In this document: positions 49,875-57,431 of the stretch, piece by piece | Numbering within the stretch: the stretch's first letter is position 1 | How the letters are laid out: each line of letters opens with the position of its first letter | Assembly (NCBI GenBank): GCA_035571515.1 | Contig: DATNCQ010000147.1 | Coordinates: 62,001-126,000, forward strand | DNA length: 64,000 nucleotides | Origin: Gp6-AA40 sp035571515 | GTDB lineage: Bacteria > Acidobacteriota > Vicinamibacteria > Vicinamibacterales > UBA2999 | Direction: 5' to 3' | The notes under the pieces: generated by a model | The model's input: only the letters and a program-made list of their open reading frames with translations | Databases searched by the model: none | Told to the model about the DNA's origin: nothing | Position numbers and translations under genes: made by a program

Positions 49875-50336
49875 CTACCGGCGCAGCACCCGCGCGGGCA
49901 CGCCCGCGACCGTGGCGCCCGGAGCCACGTCTTTGGTGACGACGGCGCCGGCGCCGACCATCGCGCCTTCCCCGACCGTGACGCCGCACATGACCACGAC
50001 GCCGCTGCCGAGCGATGCCCCCTTGCAGATGCGCGTCGGCACAACCTGCCAGTCGGCCTCTGTCTGCGGCGTGCCGCCGGCGGTCGCGCGCGGCAGCCGG
50101 TCGTTGATGAACATGACGCCGTGGCCGACGAACACTTCGTCCTCGATCACGACGCCTTCGCACACGAACGTGTGCGACGAAATCTTGCAGCGCTCGCCGA
50201 TGCGCGCGTTCTTCTGGACTTCGACGAACGCGCCGATGCGGGTACCGCTGCCGATCGTGCAGCCATACAGATTGACGAGGCCCGGATGATGAATCATCAC
50301 GTCGTCGGCGAGGCGGACGTTTTCAGTGATAGGCAT
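49875..50336 (-). CDS. Left-handed beta-helix N-acetyltransferase (WbpD/WlbB-like)
   Basis: A 153-residue hexapeptide-repeat protein made almost entirely of beta-helix coils (YGCTIGSGTRIGAFVEVQ, ARIGERCKISSHTFV, IEDEVFVGHGVMFIND, ASLGSGVVVMCGVTVGEGAMVGAGAVVTKDV). The FINDRLPRA turn with the preceding asparagine is like 3-N-acetyltransferases WbpD/WlbB and QdtC. With the WbpE-type aminotransferase at 47955 this suggests a 3-acetamido sugar. ATG at 50334-50336, 11 bases after the methyltransferase stop. Confidence 0.84.
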   Translation of the reverse strand: MPITENVRLADDVMIHHPGLVNLYGCTIGSGTRIGAFVEVQKNARIGERCKISSHTFVCEGVVIEDEVFVGHGVMFINDRLPRATAGGTPQTEADWQVVPTRICKGASLGSGVVVMCGVTVGEGAMVGAGAVVTKDVAPGATVAGVPARVLRR

Positions 50337-50347
50337 AGGCAGAATCG

Positions 50348-51010
50348 TCAGAGCTTCTCCAGAACGAGCACGCGTCCTTTGTTGCCCCAGTCCATGCGCA
50401 CCTCGAGGTCCGGACGCGACCGGCAACCCTCGAGGACGAACATCAACCGCAGCATATCCTTGTTGAGGAGCGTGATGTGGGAGGGGTCGAGATCGTCTTC
50501 CTGCCTGAAGTCGAGCAGGTCGGCGGGACACGGATGAAAGCGCGTTGTCACGTAGATGAAGCGTGAGGTCATCCGCACCATGTTCGCGACGGCCTGCTTG
50601 ACCTGCAGCACGGTCAGGTGCTCGAGCACTTCGCGGCAGATCACCAGGTCGTAGGCATTGGCCGGCTTCAGGGCAGGGTCGGTGACGGATCCGACGGTGA
50701 TGCGATCGCGTATCTCGGCGCTCGCCAGGCGCGGGCTGCTCTCGGCGAAGTCCACCCCCTCGACGTCGATGCCCAGCTCCCACAACAGGTGCATCAGCGC
50801 CCCGGGCCCGCACCCCAGGTCGAGCACCCGGACCGGCGCGAACACGTCCTTGATGAGCGCGGGGTTCCGCGCCTCGATGGCACGACGCGTCTCGAGATTG
50901 TAATTGTTGCCGGCGTCGCGCCATTCGCCGGTGAAGTACTCGGCGTCGTAGTGGTCGGCGGCGACGGGTTTCTGCTCCAGGACACGGCGTTCGAACTCAG
51001 TGATGGTCAT
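50348..51010 (-). CDS. Class I SAM-dependent methyltransferase
   Basis: A 220-residue enzyme with the SAM loop VRVLDLGCGPGALMHLLWELG (motif I), EGVDFAES (motif post I), DLVICREVLEHLT (motif II/III). It probably methylates a sugar or a small precursor on the glycan route; the substrate is not seen. ATG 51008-51010 overlaps the cytidylyltransferase stop by 4 bases. Confidence 0.84.
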   Translation of the reverse strand: MTITEFERRVLEQKPVAADHYDAEYFTGEWRDAGNNYNLETRRAIEARNPALIKDVFAPVRVLDLGCGPGALMHLLWELGIDVEGVDFAESSPRLASAEIRDRITVGSVTDPALKPANAYDLVICREVLEHLTVLQVKQAVANMVRMTSRFIYVTTRFHPCPADLLDFRQEDDLDPSHITLLNKDMLRLMFVLEGCRSRPDLEVRMDWGNKGRVLVLEKL

Positions 51011-51450
51011 TGCCGTTTGTGGTGCTCTGCGAAGGCGGTGAGAAGGCGGCTGGACGAATCCAGCACGGTGTCGAGGTAGACGACCTCGATGCCGAGAGCG
51101 CGGCAGATCGCCACCTGCTGCGCCGGAAGCCGCCCCTCCCAGTCCCTGCCCTTGACGTAGTACGCGGGACGAAGCTCGCCCAGAATCGTCTCCGTGTCGA
51201 AATGATTGACGTGCGTAAACGAGATGTAGCGGATGGCGTCCACGATGGCCGCGCGCTGGACTTCCGGCAGCAGCGGCGGATGTTTGGTGCGCACGTATTC
51301 GTCGGACGCGACGTTGCACAGCAGCGGCGCACCGAGCCGCTCGGCGGCGCGAAAGTACTCGATGTGCCCGCGGTGCAGCGGGTCGAATGCGCCGTCCACC
51401 ATCGCGACGCGACCTCGATAGTCCTTGAGCTGTTCGAACTCGACGATCAC
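51007..51450 (-). CDS. Cytidylyl/adenylyltransferase family protein (TagD/RfaE-like)
   Basis: A 147-residue nucleotidyltransferase fold with the active-site MVDGAFDPLHRGHIEYF, in which HRGH corresponds to HxGH, and VKGRDWEGRLP corresponds to the ISSTxK end region in degenerate form. It transfers a nucleotide from CTP or ATP to a phosphorylated polyol or heptose. The final motif ends SSSRLL. The bond could be used to make a CDP-polyol or ADP-heptose-like donor for a transferase nearby, but its substrate is unknown. GTG 51448-51450 overlaps the epimerase stop by 4 bases. Confidence 0.8.
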   Translation of the reverse strand: MIVEFEQLKDYRGRVAMVDGAFDPLHRGHIEYFRAAERLGAPLLCNVASDEYVRTKHPPLLPEVQRAAIVDAIRYISFTHVNHFDTETILGELRPAYYVKGRDWEGRLPAQQVAICRALGIEVVYLDTVLDSSSRLLTAFAEHHKRQ

Positions 51451-52583
51451 GACTTCACCAGCAGTCCCTTGTCCTTGAGCTCGTCGAGCGCCGCATCGAA
51501 GAGGTCGACGGCGCCGTCGGGCGTCATCTTCGACCATTCGATCAGTTCCGCGAACCCGTCCTCGAGGGCGACGCGCGGCGCGTAGCCGAGCGTCGTGCGC
51601 GCACGGCTGATGTCGGCCGTGTTGTGGCGTATGTCGAAGGTGCGCCCCGTCTGTGTCACCTGCGGCTCGATGGAGGTGCCGAGGCGGCGGTTCAGCAGCC
51701 GCGCGATCTCGAGAATCGTCGTCGTCTCTCCCGAACCGACGTTGACCGGCAGGTAGTCGGCGCCGGAGGTTTCGAGCATGAGCGTGAGGCAGTCCACGAC
51801 GTCGTGAATCGACACGAAATCGCGAAGCTGGCCGCCGTCCTCGAAGACGACGGGCTGTTTACCGTTCAGCAGCCGGCTCAACCAGATGGCCGCGACGCCC
51901 GCGTACGGGTTGCTGAGGCTCTGGCGCGGGCCGTACACGTTGAAGAAGCGCGGCGCGACGGCCGGGATCCCGTAGGTCTTGCCGATGAGCAGCACCATTT
52001 CTTCCTGGTGATACTTCGTCATCGAGTAGATGTTGTCGCGATAGAGCGGCTTGTCCTCCGGCGTCGGCACCGACTCCACGTGCGCCTGACACACGGGGCA
52101 GCGCTGCTCCCAGTCGCGGGCCGCGAGTTGCGCCTCCGGGCGGATCGTGGGCGCGACCGCGCCGTGCGTGCGGCACCGGTAGGCACCCTCCCCGTACACC
52201 CCGATCGACGAGGCGACGATCACCTTCTCGACGTGGTGCTTGGTGTTCACGAGGATGTCGAGCAGCAGCGCCGTGCCACGCGTGTTGACGTCCACGTAGC
52301 GATCGACCTGGTACATGCTCTGCCCCACGCTGACCGCCGCGGCGAAATGCACGACGGCGTCGGAGGCGAGGACGAGCGGTTCGAACGCCGCTCGATCCCG
52401 GACATCGCCACGCACGTAGACGGCCTTCGCGTTGGCGTAGGACGGCCACACGCCGCTGCGGTGCACCTGTGGCTCGAGGTTGTCGAGGACCGTCACCTGA
52501 TAGTCGCGGCCGACGAGCGCGTCGACCAGGTGCGATCCGATGTAGCCGGCTCCGCCGGTGACGAGAACGTGTCTGATGCTCAT
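51447..52583 (-). CDS. NAD-dependent epimerase with zinc-ribbon-like insert (dTDP-L-rhamnose 4-epimerase-like)
   Basis: A 378-residue extended SDR. VTGGAGYIGSHLVDAL is near residues 8-23 and the active-site SSIGVYGEG precedes an insert of ~45 residues with a cysteine in YRCRTHG and a CPVC knuckle, before YSMTKYHQE (catalytic Tyr, Lys). The insert is a hallmark of an SDR subgroup that includes rhamnose 4-epimerases of O-antigen loci (talose formation). It fits a 6-deoxy-sugar step. ATG 52581-52583 overlaps the family B copy 2 stop by 4 bases. Confidence 0.82.
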   Translation of the reverse strand: MSIRHVLVTGGAGYIGSHLVDALVGRDYQVTVLDNLEPQVHRSGVWPSYANAKAVYVRGDVRDRAAFEPLVLASDAVVHFAAAVSVGQSMYQVDRYVDVNTRGTALLLDILVNTKHHVEKVIVASSIGVYGEGAYRCRTHGAVAPTIRPEAQLAARDWEQRCPVCQAHVESVPTPEDKPLYRDNIYSMTKYHQEEMVLLIGKTYGIPAVAPRFFNVYGPRQSLSNPYAGVAAIWLSRLLNGKQPVVFEDGGQLRDFVSIHDVVDCLTLMLETSGADYLPVNVGSGETTTILEIARLLNRRLGTSIEPQVTQTGRTFDIRHNTADISRARTTLGYAPRVALEDGFAELIEWSKMTPDGAVDLFDAALDELKDKGLLVKS

Positions 52584-53599
52584 GGGATGAGCGGAACGAC
52601 TCCATCGGCCGGGATTGGCCGGACGTCGAGCAGGTCGCCGGCACCGATTGTACGCAGCGCCGATCGCGCCATGCGCAGGTGCCGGGCGGAGTACCCGTGC
52701 GGATCTCCGTAGTAGACGAGCGAGCGGACGCCATAGAACGGCGCCAGATACGAAAACCCGCCATAGGTGCCGACGAAGCACGACGCGCCGGCCACGATGG
52801 CGCTCTGCGCGGCCAGATTCTCGCGCACGTCGAGCTGCGGCGGCAGCGGCCGGACGCCGAGCTCACGCGGATCGACCGCCCCATGATCGTCGAGGGTCAG
52901 CGTCGTCGTCAGGGAGACGACGGGACCGGCGGCCACGAGGCGGCCCAACACGTCGCGCACGAACTGCTGGTTGGCGGCCGTCGGCGGAAAGCACTCGTTG
53001 AAATAGAACTTCACGGCAACGTAAGGGTCGGCCGGGCGCAGCGCATCGTAGCAGGCGGGCGCGCCGAGATGGCGGTATCGCGCGCGCCGATGCACCCACG
53101 ACTCGTCCATGTGTCCCCACCAGTACGGCGCGAACAGCGAGAACATCGTCGAGGGGTGCAGCATTCGGCGATGCTGCACGTCCGTCGTCAGCGTGCTCAG
53201 CAGGTCGTGCTCGAACGAGAGCACCCTCGTCTGCTTCTGTTCGCCGTTGATGGCGACGCGCTCGTCGTGACGGCGGCGGAATTCCTCGGGCGACATGTGG
53301 TCGAGAATCTCGCGGTAGCGGGCCGCAAACGGCCGGTACCACGCGGCGGTGCCGCCCCGCGAGACGATGAGCAGCCGCTGCGGATCGACGTTGAACCGCT
53401 CCGCGAACCAGGCCAGGAACGGAATCCAGTAGAGCACTTCGAACCCGACCTCGCCGAGCCACGGACCGACCACGATCGTGTGCGTGCCGGAGGCGAGCCC
53501 AGCCAGGTCGCGTTCGAGACGCCACGCCCGCAGGCGCGCGCCCTGCGCGCGGACGCCGCGCCGGGCGGCACCCGGGACCAGCCGGCGAACGATGCCCAC
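52580..53599 (-). CDS. Family B protein, copy 2
   Basis: A 339-residue soluble protein. GPWLGEVGFE and LYWIPFLAW are near residues 45-64, then LIVSRGG near 80, DHMSPEEFRRRHDER, LHPSTMFSLF, YVAVKFYFNE, and FVGTYGGFSYLAPFYG near 271-286. The basic N-terminal stretch is shorter than in copy 1. GTG 53597-53599 follows the neuA copy 2 stop by one base. The function is inferred only from neighbours (NDP-sugar and nonulosonic-acid genes) and a GT-B-like C-terminal loop. Confidence 0.7.
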   Translation of the reverse strand: MGIVRRLVPGAARRGVRAQGARLRAWRLERDLAGLASGTHTIVVGPWLGEVGFEVLYWIPFLAWFAERFNVDPQRLLIVSRGGTAAWYRPFAARYREILDHMSPEEFRRRHDERVAINGEQKQTRVLSFEHDLLSTLTTDVQHRRMLHPSTMFSLFAPYWWGHMDESWVHRRARYRHLGAPACYDALRPADPYVAVKFYFNECFPPTAANQQFVRDVLGRLVAAGPVVSLTTTLTLDDHGAVDPRELGVRPLPPQLDVRENLAAQSAIVAGASCFVGTYGGFSYLAPFYGVRSLVYYGDPHGYSARHLRMARSALRTIGAGDLLDVRPIPADGVVPLIP

Positions 53600-53600
53600 G

Positions 53601-54293
53601 TCAGCGGCCAGCCAGTCTCCGCTCGGCGGCATCCCAGTCCGCCGGCGAGTCGATCGACAGCGACTCGGCGGGATCGACGACGAGCGGCCTGCAATCGTCA
53701 CCATAGATGGTGTCGAACGCATCGATGGTGCGGCGCCAGCAGGCGTACACCGTGCCGTCGCGCGCGTAGGCCACGCGCGCATCCTGCCGGCGCACGACGC
53801 GCGCGCCGTTGGGCAGAAAGGGCTTGAGGATGCCGTCCTCGATCCGCATCACGTAGTCGGGAGACAGGTGCTGCGGCACTTCCACCACCGTCACGACCGA
53901 ATCGGCATTCGTCTGGCGCAGCATCGCCACCGCTTCGCGGATGCGCTCGGGCCGCCGTAGCGGCGATGTCGGCTGCAGCAGCACGATGAGCTCGGCACGC
54001 CAGCCGTCGGCGTCGAGCGCCGCAACCGCGTGCCGGAGGACGGGCAGCATCGGCGTGTCATCGCCGGCCAGCGACGCGGGCCGCAGAAACGGCACTTCCA
54101 GACCCGATGCCCTGCCGACGTCGGCAATCTCCGCGGAATCGGTCGACAGAATCGTGCGATCGATGACCCCGGATTCGCGGGCTGCCCTTGCCGTGTAGTC
54201 GAGCAGCGGACGGCCGCCGAGCAGCCGCACGTTCTTCCCCGGCACGCCCTTCGAGCCGCCGCGCGCGGGCACGATGGCCAGCACGCCGCTCAT
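53601..54293 (-). CDS. neuA: CMP-sugar synthetase (acylneuraminate cytidylyltransferase family), copy 2
   Basis: A 230-residue nucleotidyltransferase: IVPARGGSKGVPGKNVRLL, ILSTDSAEIADVGRASGLEVPFLRP and LQPTSPLRRPE are family motifs. Being coupled to NeuC- and NeuB-type genes (copy 2), it should activate the product of that set with CTP. ATG 54291-54293 overlaps the methyltransferase stop by 4 bases. Closest in sequence to copy 1 at 38557, but distinct in length and C-terminal half. Confidence 0.9.
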   Translation of the reverse strand: MSGVLAIVPARGGSKGVPGKNVRLLGGRPLLDYTARAARESGVIDRTILSTDSAEIADVGRASGLEVPFLRPASLAGDDTPMLPVLRHAVAALDADGWRAELIVLLQPTSPLRRPERIREAVAMLRQTNADSVVTVVEVPQHLSPDYVMRIEDGILKPFLPNGARVVRRQDARVAYARDGTVYACWRRTIDAFDTIYGDDCRPLVVDPAESLSIDSPADWDAAERRLAGR

Positions 54294-55213
54294 GGCCGCG
54301 GCGCGTTCTGGACGTAGCGAATCTCACGCAGCAGCGCGTCGGCCGTGGCGGCCGGCGGCAGCGCGTCCGCATTCCGGCCGCTGCGCCGGCACACGTAACT
54401 GACATGCAGATGGTCCGCGGCGTAATCCGCGCGCAGCACGTCGAACCCGTTCCGTGCCAGGTAGGCCGTCATCGTTTCCTGCACCAGGTAATAGGGGTGA
54501 TCGATCTTCACCGCCTCCTCGACCGACCAGTGGCGCAGGTAGGCGGCACGAAAGTCCACGATATCGATGAACAGCAGGCCGGCATCGGTCAACAGCCGGC
54601 GCACGCGCGCCAGCACGCCGCCGACGTCGAGGAGATGGTCGACCGTCTGACAGACGATGACGAGGTCGAAGCGGCGCGCCCCGAAGTCGTGCTCCTCGAC
54701 GAGGCCGGTGATCGTCTCGAGGCCCAGCCGCCGCGCTTCATGCACCTCGAGCGGCGCGGGATCGATCAACACGCCCTCGAGCCCGAACGTCTGCGCGAAC
54801 CAGTGCGCCACCACGCCCGTCGAACCGCCGATATCGAGGAGCGTCCGCGGGCGCGCCTGCTCCACAAACGGGCGGATGAACGCTGCCCGTTCGGCCGCGT
54901 AGTCGCGCTGCTCGGACTGGATGGTCGTGGCATCGATCAACCGTCCATGAAACGCGCTCACCAGCGGACGGTAGACGCCATCGTAGAAGCGTCCGTACGC
55001 CGCCGCCGTCATCCGCGGATTGAGGAACACGAGGCCGCAGTGCATGCAGGCGTGCGCCTCGGCCGGATAGCCGTAGCGATCGCGATGCGTCAGCACGACG
55101 AAACGCGATTGGCCGCACAGGTTGCAAGCGGTGATCTCTTGACGGGGCTGGCTCGCGTAGTCGTAACCCAGCGCTTCGATGCGCCGGCTCCGGTCCGCGA
55201 CGATCGTCGCCAT
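54290..55213 (-). CDS. SAM-dependent methyltransferase with N-terminal zinc-binding domain
   Basis: A 307-residue protein. The N-terminal ~75 residues hold two Cys-X2-Cys pairs (CNLCGQ and CMHCGLVF), the zinc-binding head found in sugar-modifying methyltransferases of glycan loci. The SAM domain has LLDIGGSTGVVAHWFA and LVIVCQTVDHL. ATG 55211-55213 overlaps the NeuC stop by one base. Substrate probably a sugar or lipid-linked glycan. Confidence 0.84.
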   Translation of the reverse strand: MATIVADRSRRIEALGYDYASQPRQEITACNLCGQSRFVVLTHRDRYGYPAEAHACMHCGLVFLNPRMTAAAYGRFYDGVYRPLVSAFHGRLIDATTIQSEQRDYAAERAAFIRPFVEQARPRTLLDIGGSTGVVAHWFAQTFGLEGVLIDPAPLEVHEARRLGLETITGLVEEHDFGARRFDLVIVCQTVDHLLDVGGVLARVRRLLTDAGLLFIDIVDFRAAYLRHWSVEEAVKIDHPYYLVQETMTAYLARNGFDVLRADYAADHLHVSYVCRRSGRNADALPPAATADALLREIRYVQNAPRP

Positions 55214-56370
55214 CAGTAGGTGAGCCGCTTCTCGATTGACAGTGGCGCCGTCGCCAGGCAATCGGCAATCCGCTCGCCTGCGTGCCCGTCGCCATACAGA
55301 TGGTCTCCCGGCGCGCGGCCGCGGCGGCGATGCTCGTCGAGGGCGGCTCGAATCGCGTTCCGATCGTGCGCGACATCGATGACGTTCGCGCCGCGTTCGC
55401 GCCCCTGCTGCCGCGACCCGATATTGACCGCGGGAACGCCGAGGAACGAGCACTCGCGAATCGCCACGCTCGAATTGCCGACAATGGCGGTCGAATTCAC
55501 CAGCAGGCGCAGAAAGTCGGCCGGGAACATGTTGCGGAACAGGTGGAAGTTGCTGGGCTGTTCGCGCTCGCGAAACACGCGGATCCCCTTCGACGTCCCG
55601 TCGGCGCCCGCATCGACGTTCGGCCAGAACCACAGCACGGGCAGGTCGATGTCACGGACCGCGTGCAGGGTTTCCTCGACCTGCGTGCGCGCCTCTTCGT
55701 ATTCGGTCGTCACCGGATGCTGCATCACGACGAGATAGCCCTTCGACAAGTCAGGCTTCGCCCCGACGCCGCCGTACTTCTCGAACGGATCGAAATCCAG
55801 CGCGGGCGTGCGCGCGATCTCGGCGGCGATATCGATCGACGGGCAGCCGGTGAGCACGACGGTGGATGGCTCCTCGCCCAGGCGGATGACACGCTCCCGC
55901 GCCAGCCTGGTCGAGACCAGATGCAGGTTCGACAGTTTCGTCACCGAATGCCGGACTTTCTCGTCGATCGAGCCGGTGACCTCGCCGCCCTGGACATGGA
56001 CGAGCGGGATGTTCATGTAGGCGGCGGCGACCGCAGTCGCGAGCGTCTCGTAGCGGTCGGCGACGGTGACGACCGCATCGGGTTCGATGTTGTCGAAGGT
56101 CGTCGCCAGCTCCGACAGGCCGATGCCGGTCGACTTGGCGGAGGTCACGAGGTTCTCGCCCTCGAGCACCATGTATACGCGTTCGGCGATCTCGAAGCCG
56201 TCGTGTTCGATCGCCTGGATGGCGTTGCCGTAGCGTTCGAGCAGCGCGGACGCGGCGACGACGAGCTGCAGCTCGAGGTCGGGATGCTGCTGAATCGCGC
56301 AGAGCGCGGTGCGGATGCGCGAGTAGCTGGGACGGGCGGTGACGACGACGCAGATTCTGCGCTTGGGCAT
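55213..56370 (-). CDS. neuC: UDP-N-acetylglucosamine 2-epimerase (hydrolysing), NeuC/LegG type
   Basis: A 385-residue GT-B-fold enzyme that releases UDP and inverts C2 to give ManNAc or its 2,4-diamido analogue. ARPSYSRIRTALCAIQ near residue 12, VTVADRYETLA, VQGGEVTGSIDEKVRHSVTKLSNLHLVST and VGNSSVAIRECSFLGVPAVNIGSRQQGRERG are the hallmarks of hydrolysing enzymes. ATG 56370 (the in-frame TTG 56373 is an alternative) overlaps neuB copy 2 by one base. This is the only NeuC in the window, so copy 1 of neuB may use another precursor. Confidence 0.93.
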   Translation of the reverse strand: MPKRRICVVVTARPSYSRIRTALCAIQQHPDLELQLVVAASALLERYGNAIQAIEHDGFEIAERVYMVLEGENLVTSAKSTGIGLSELATTFDNIEPDAVVTVADRYETLATAVAAAYMNIPLVHVQGGEVTGSIDEKVRHSVTKLSNLHLVSTRLARERVIRLGEEPSTVVLTGCPSIDIAAEIARTPALDFDPFEKYGGVGAKPDLSKGYLVVMQHPVTTEYEEARTQVEETLHAVRDIDLPVLWFWPNVDAGADGTSKGIRVFREREQPSNFHLFRNMFPADFLRLLVNSTAIVGNSSVAIRECSFLGVPAVNIGSRQQGRERGANVIDVAHDRNAIRAALDEHRRRGRAPGDHLYGDGHAGERIADCLATAPLSIEKRLTY

Positions 56371-57431
56371 CAAGCAGTGAGTCCTTCAACGTCTTCGGCC
56401 GCGAGAAGCTGATCGGCCTCGACGGGGCGCGCCAGACGTCTGCCCAGAATCTCCTCCAGGCGGTCGGGTGAAAGTCCAGTGCCGGGTTTCTTCACGCTGA
56501 CGTGTTCGCGCGCGAGGATGGTCCCCGCCGGCAGCGCACGGTTCGCCACCAGACTGCGGGTGAACAGACGGCGCAGCGGCGCCGTTTCGGCGGCCGACGC
56601 GTCCTTGTCCAACGGATGCGAACGCATCCGTTCGATGAAGCGGATGCCTTCGACCAGCTGCCTGAGCTCCGCGGTCGTCACCGAGGCGACGACATCGGGA
56701 CCGAACATTTCGCGTGAGAGCGCCACATGCACCTCGAGGAGATCCACCCCGATTGCCGCCGCCGCGAGGCCGGCGTAGATGGTCGCCGAATGGTCGGAGA
56801 GCCCCACCCAGCAGGCGTAGCGTTCGCGGTACACGGGAATCAGGTTGAGGCCTATCTTCTCCGGTGGACATGGATAGGCGGTGGTGCACTGAAACACGCC
56901 CACGGGCACACCGCGCTGCTTCACCCGCGCAACCGCCGCATCGATCTCGCTCAGCGGACTCATGCCGGTCGAGAGCAGGACGGGCGCGCCGGTGTCGAGC
57001 ACGCGATCGAGGAGCAGCCGGTTGCCGGTTTCGCCCGAGGCAATCTTCCAGAACGGCTGCCCGATCCGCTCCAGCAGATCGACGGCCGGCAGCGAGAACG
57101 GCGAGGAGATGAACAGCACACCGCGCTCGCGGCAGTGTTCGGCGAGGCCACGCCATTGCTCCTCGGAGAACTCCATCCGCTTCCAGTAGTCGTAGCGGGT
57201 CGCGTCCTGGCGGCTGAACGTGACGCGAAAGGGCTCGGCGGGCGTGCTTTCCGCGGCGGCGATGTGCGTCTGGAACTTCACCGCGTCGGCGCCCGCATTC
57301 GAGATCGCATCGATGAACGCGTGTGCGAGGCCAAGGCTGCCGTCGTGGGACAGCGCGACCTCGCCAATAATCAGGCATCGGCCTGCGCCGAGGCGCGCCA
57401 GGGCGGGACGCACGGCATCCGGCGGTGTCAT
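56370..57431 (-). CDS. neuB: N-acetylneuraminate synthase family protein, copy 2 (NeuB/LegI-like)
   Basis: A 353-residue synthase: IIGEVALSHDGSLGLAHAF, VKFQTHIAAAEST, KIASGETGNR, STGMSPL, QCTTAYPCPPEKIGLNLIP, GLSDHS and a C-terminal SAF domain (RSLVANRALPAGTILAREH). It should condense PEP with the NeuC product. ATG 57429-57431 overlaps the family A copy 1 stop. It is less similar to copy 1 (41642) than paralogs with the same substrate would be, so a different nonulosonic acid may be made. Confidence 0.88.
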   Translation of the reverse strand: MTPPDAVRPALARLGAGRCLIIGEVALSHDGSLGLAHAFIDAISNAGADAVKFQTHIAAAESTPAEPFRVTFSRQDATRYDYWKRMEFSEEQWRGLAEHCRERGVLFISSPFSLPAVDLLERIGQPFWKIASGETGNRLLLDRVLDTGAPVLLSTGMSPLSEIDAAVARVKQRGVPVGVFQCTTAYPCPPEKIGLNLIPVYRERYACWVGLSDHSATIYAGLAAAAIGVDLLEVHVALSREMFGPDVVASVTTAELRQLVEGIRFIERMRSHPLDKDASAAETAPLRRLFTRSLVANRALPAGTILAREHVSVKKPGTGLSPDRLEEILGRRLARPVEADQLLAAEDVEGLTA

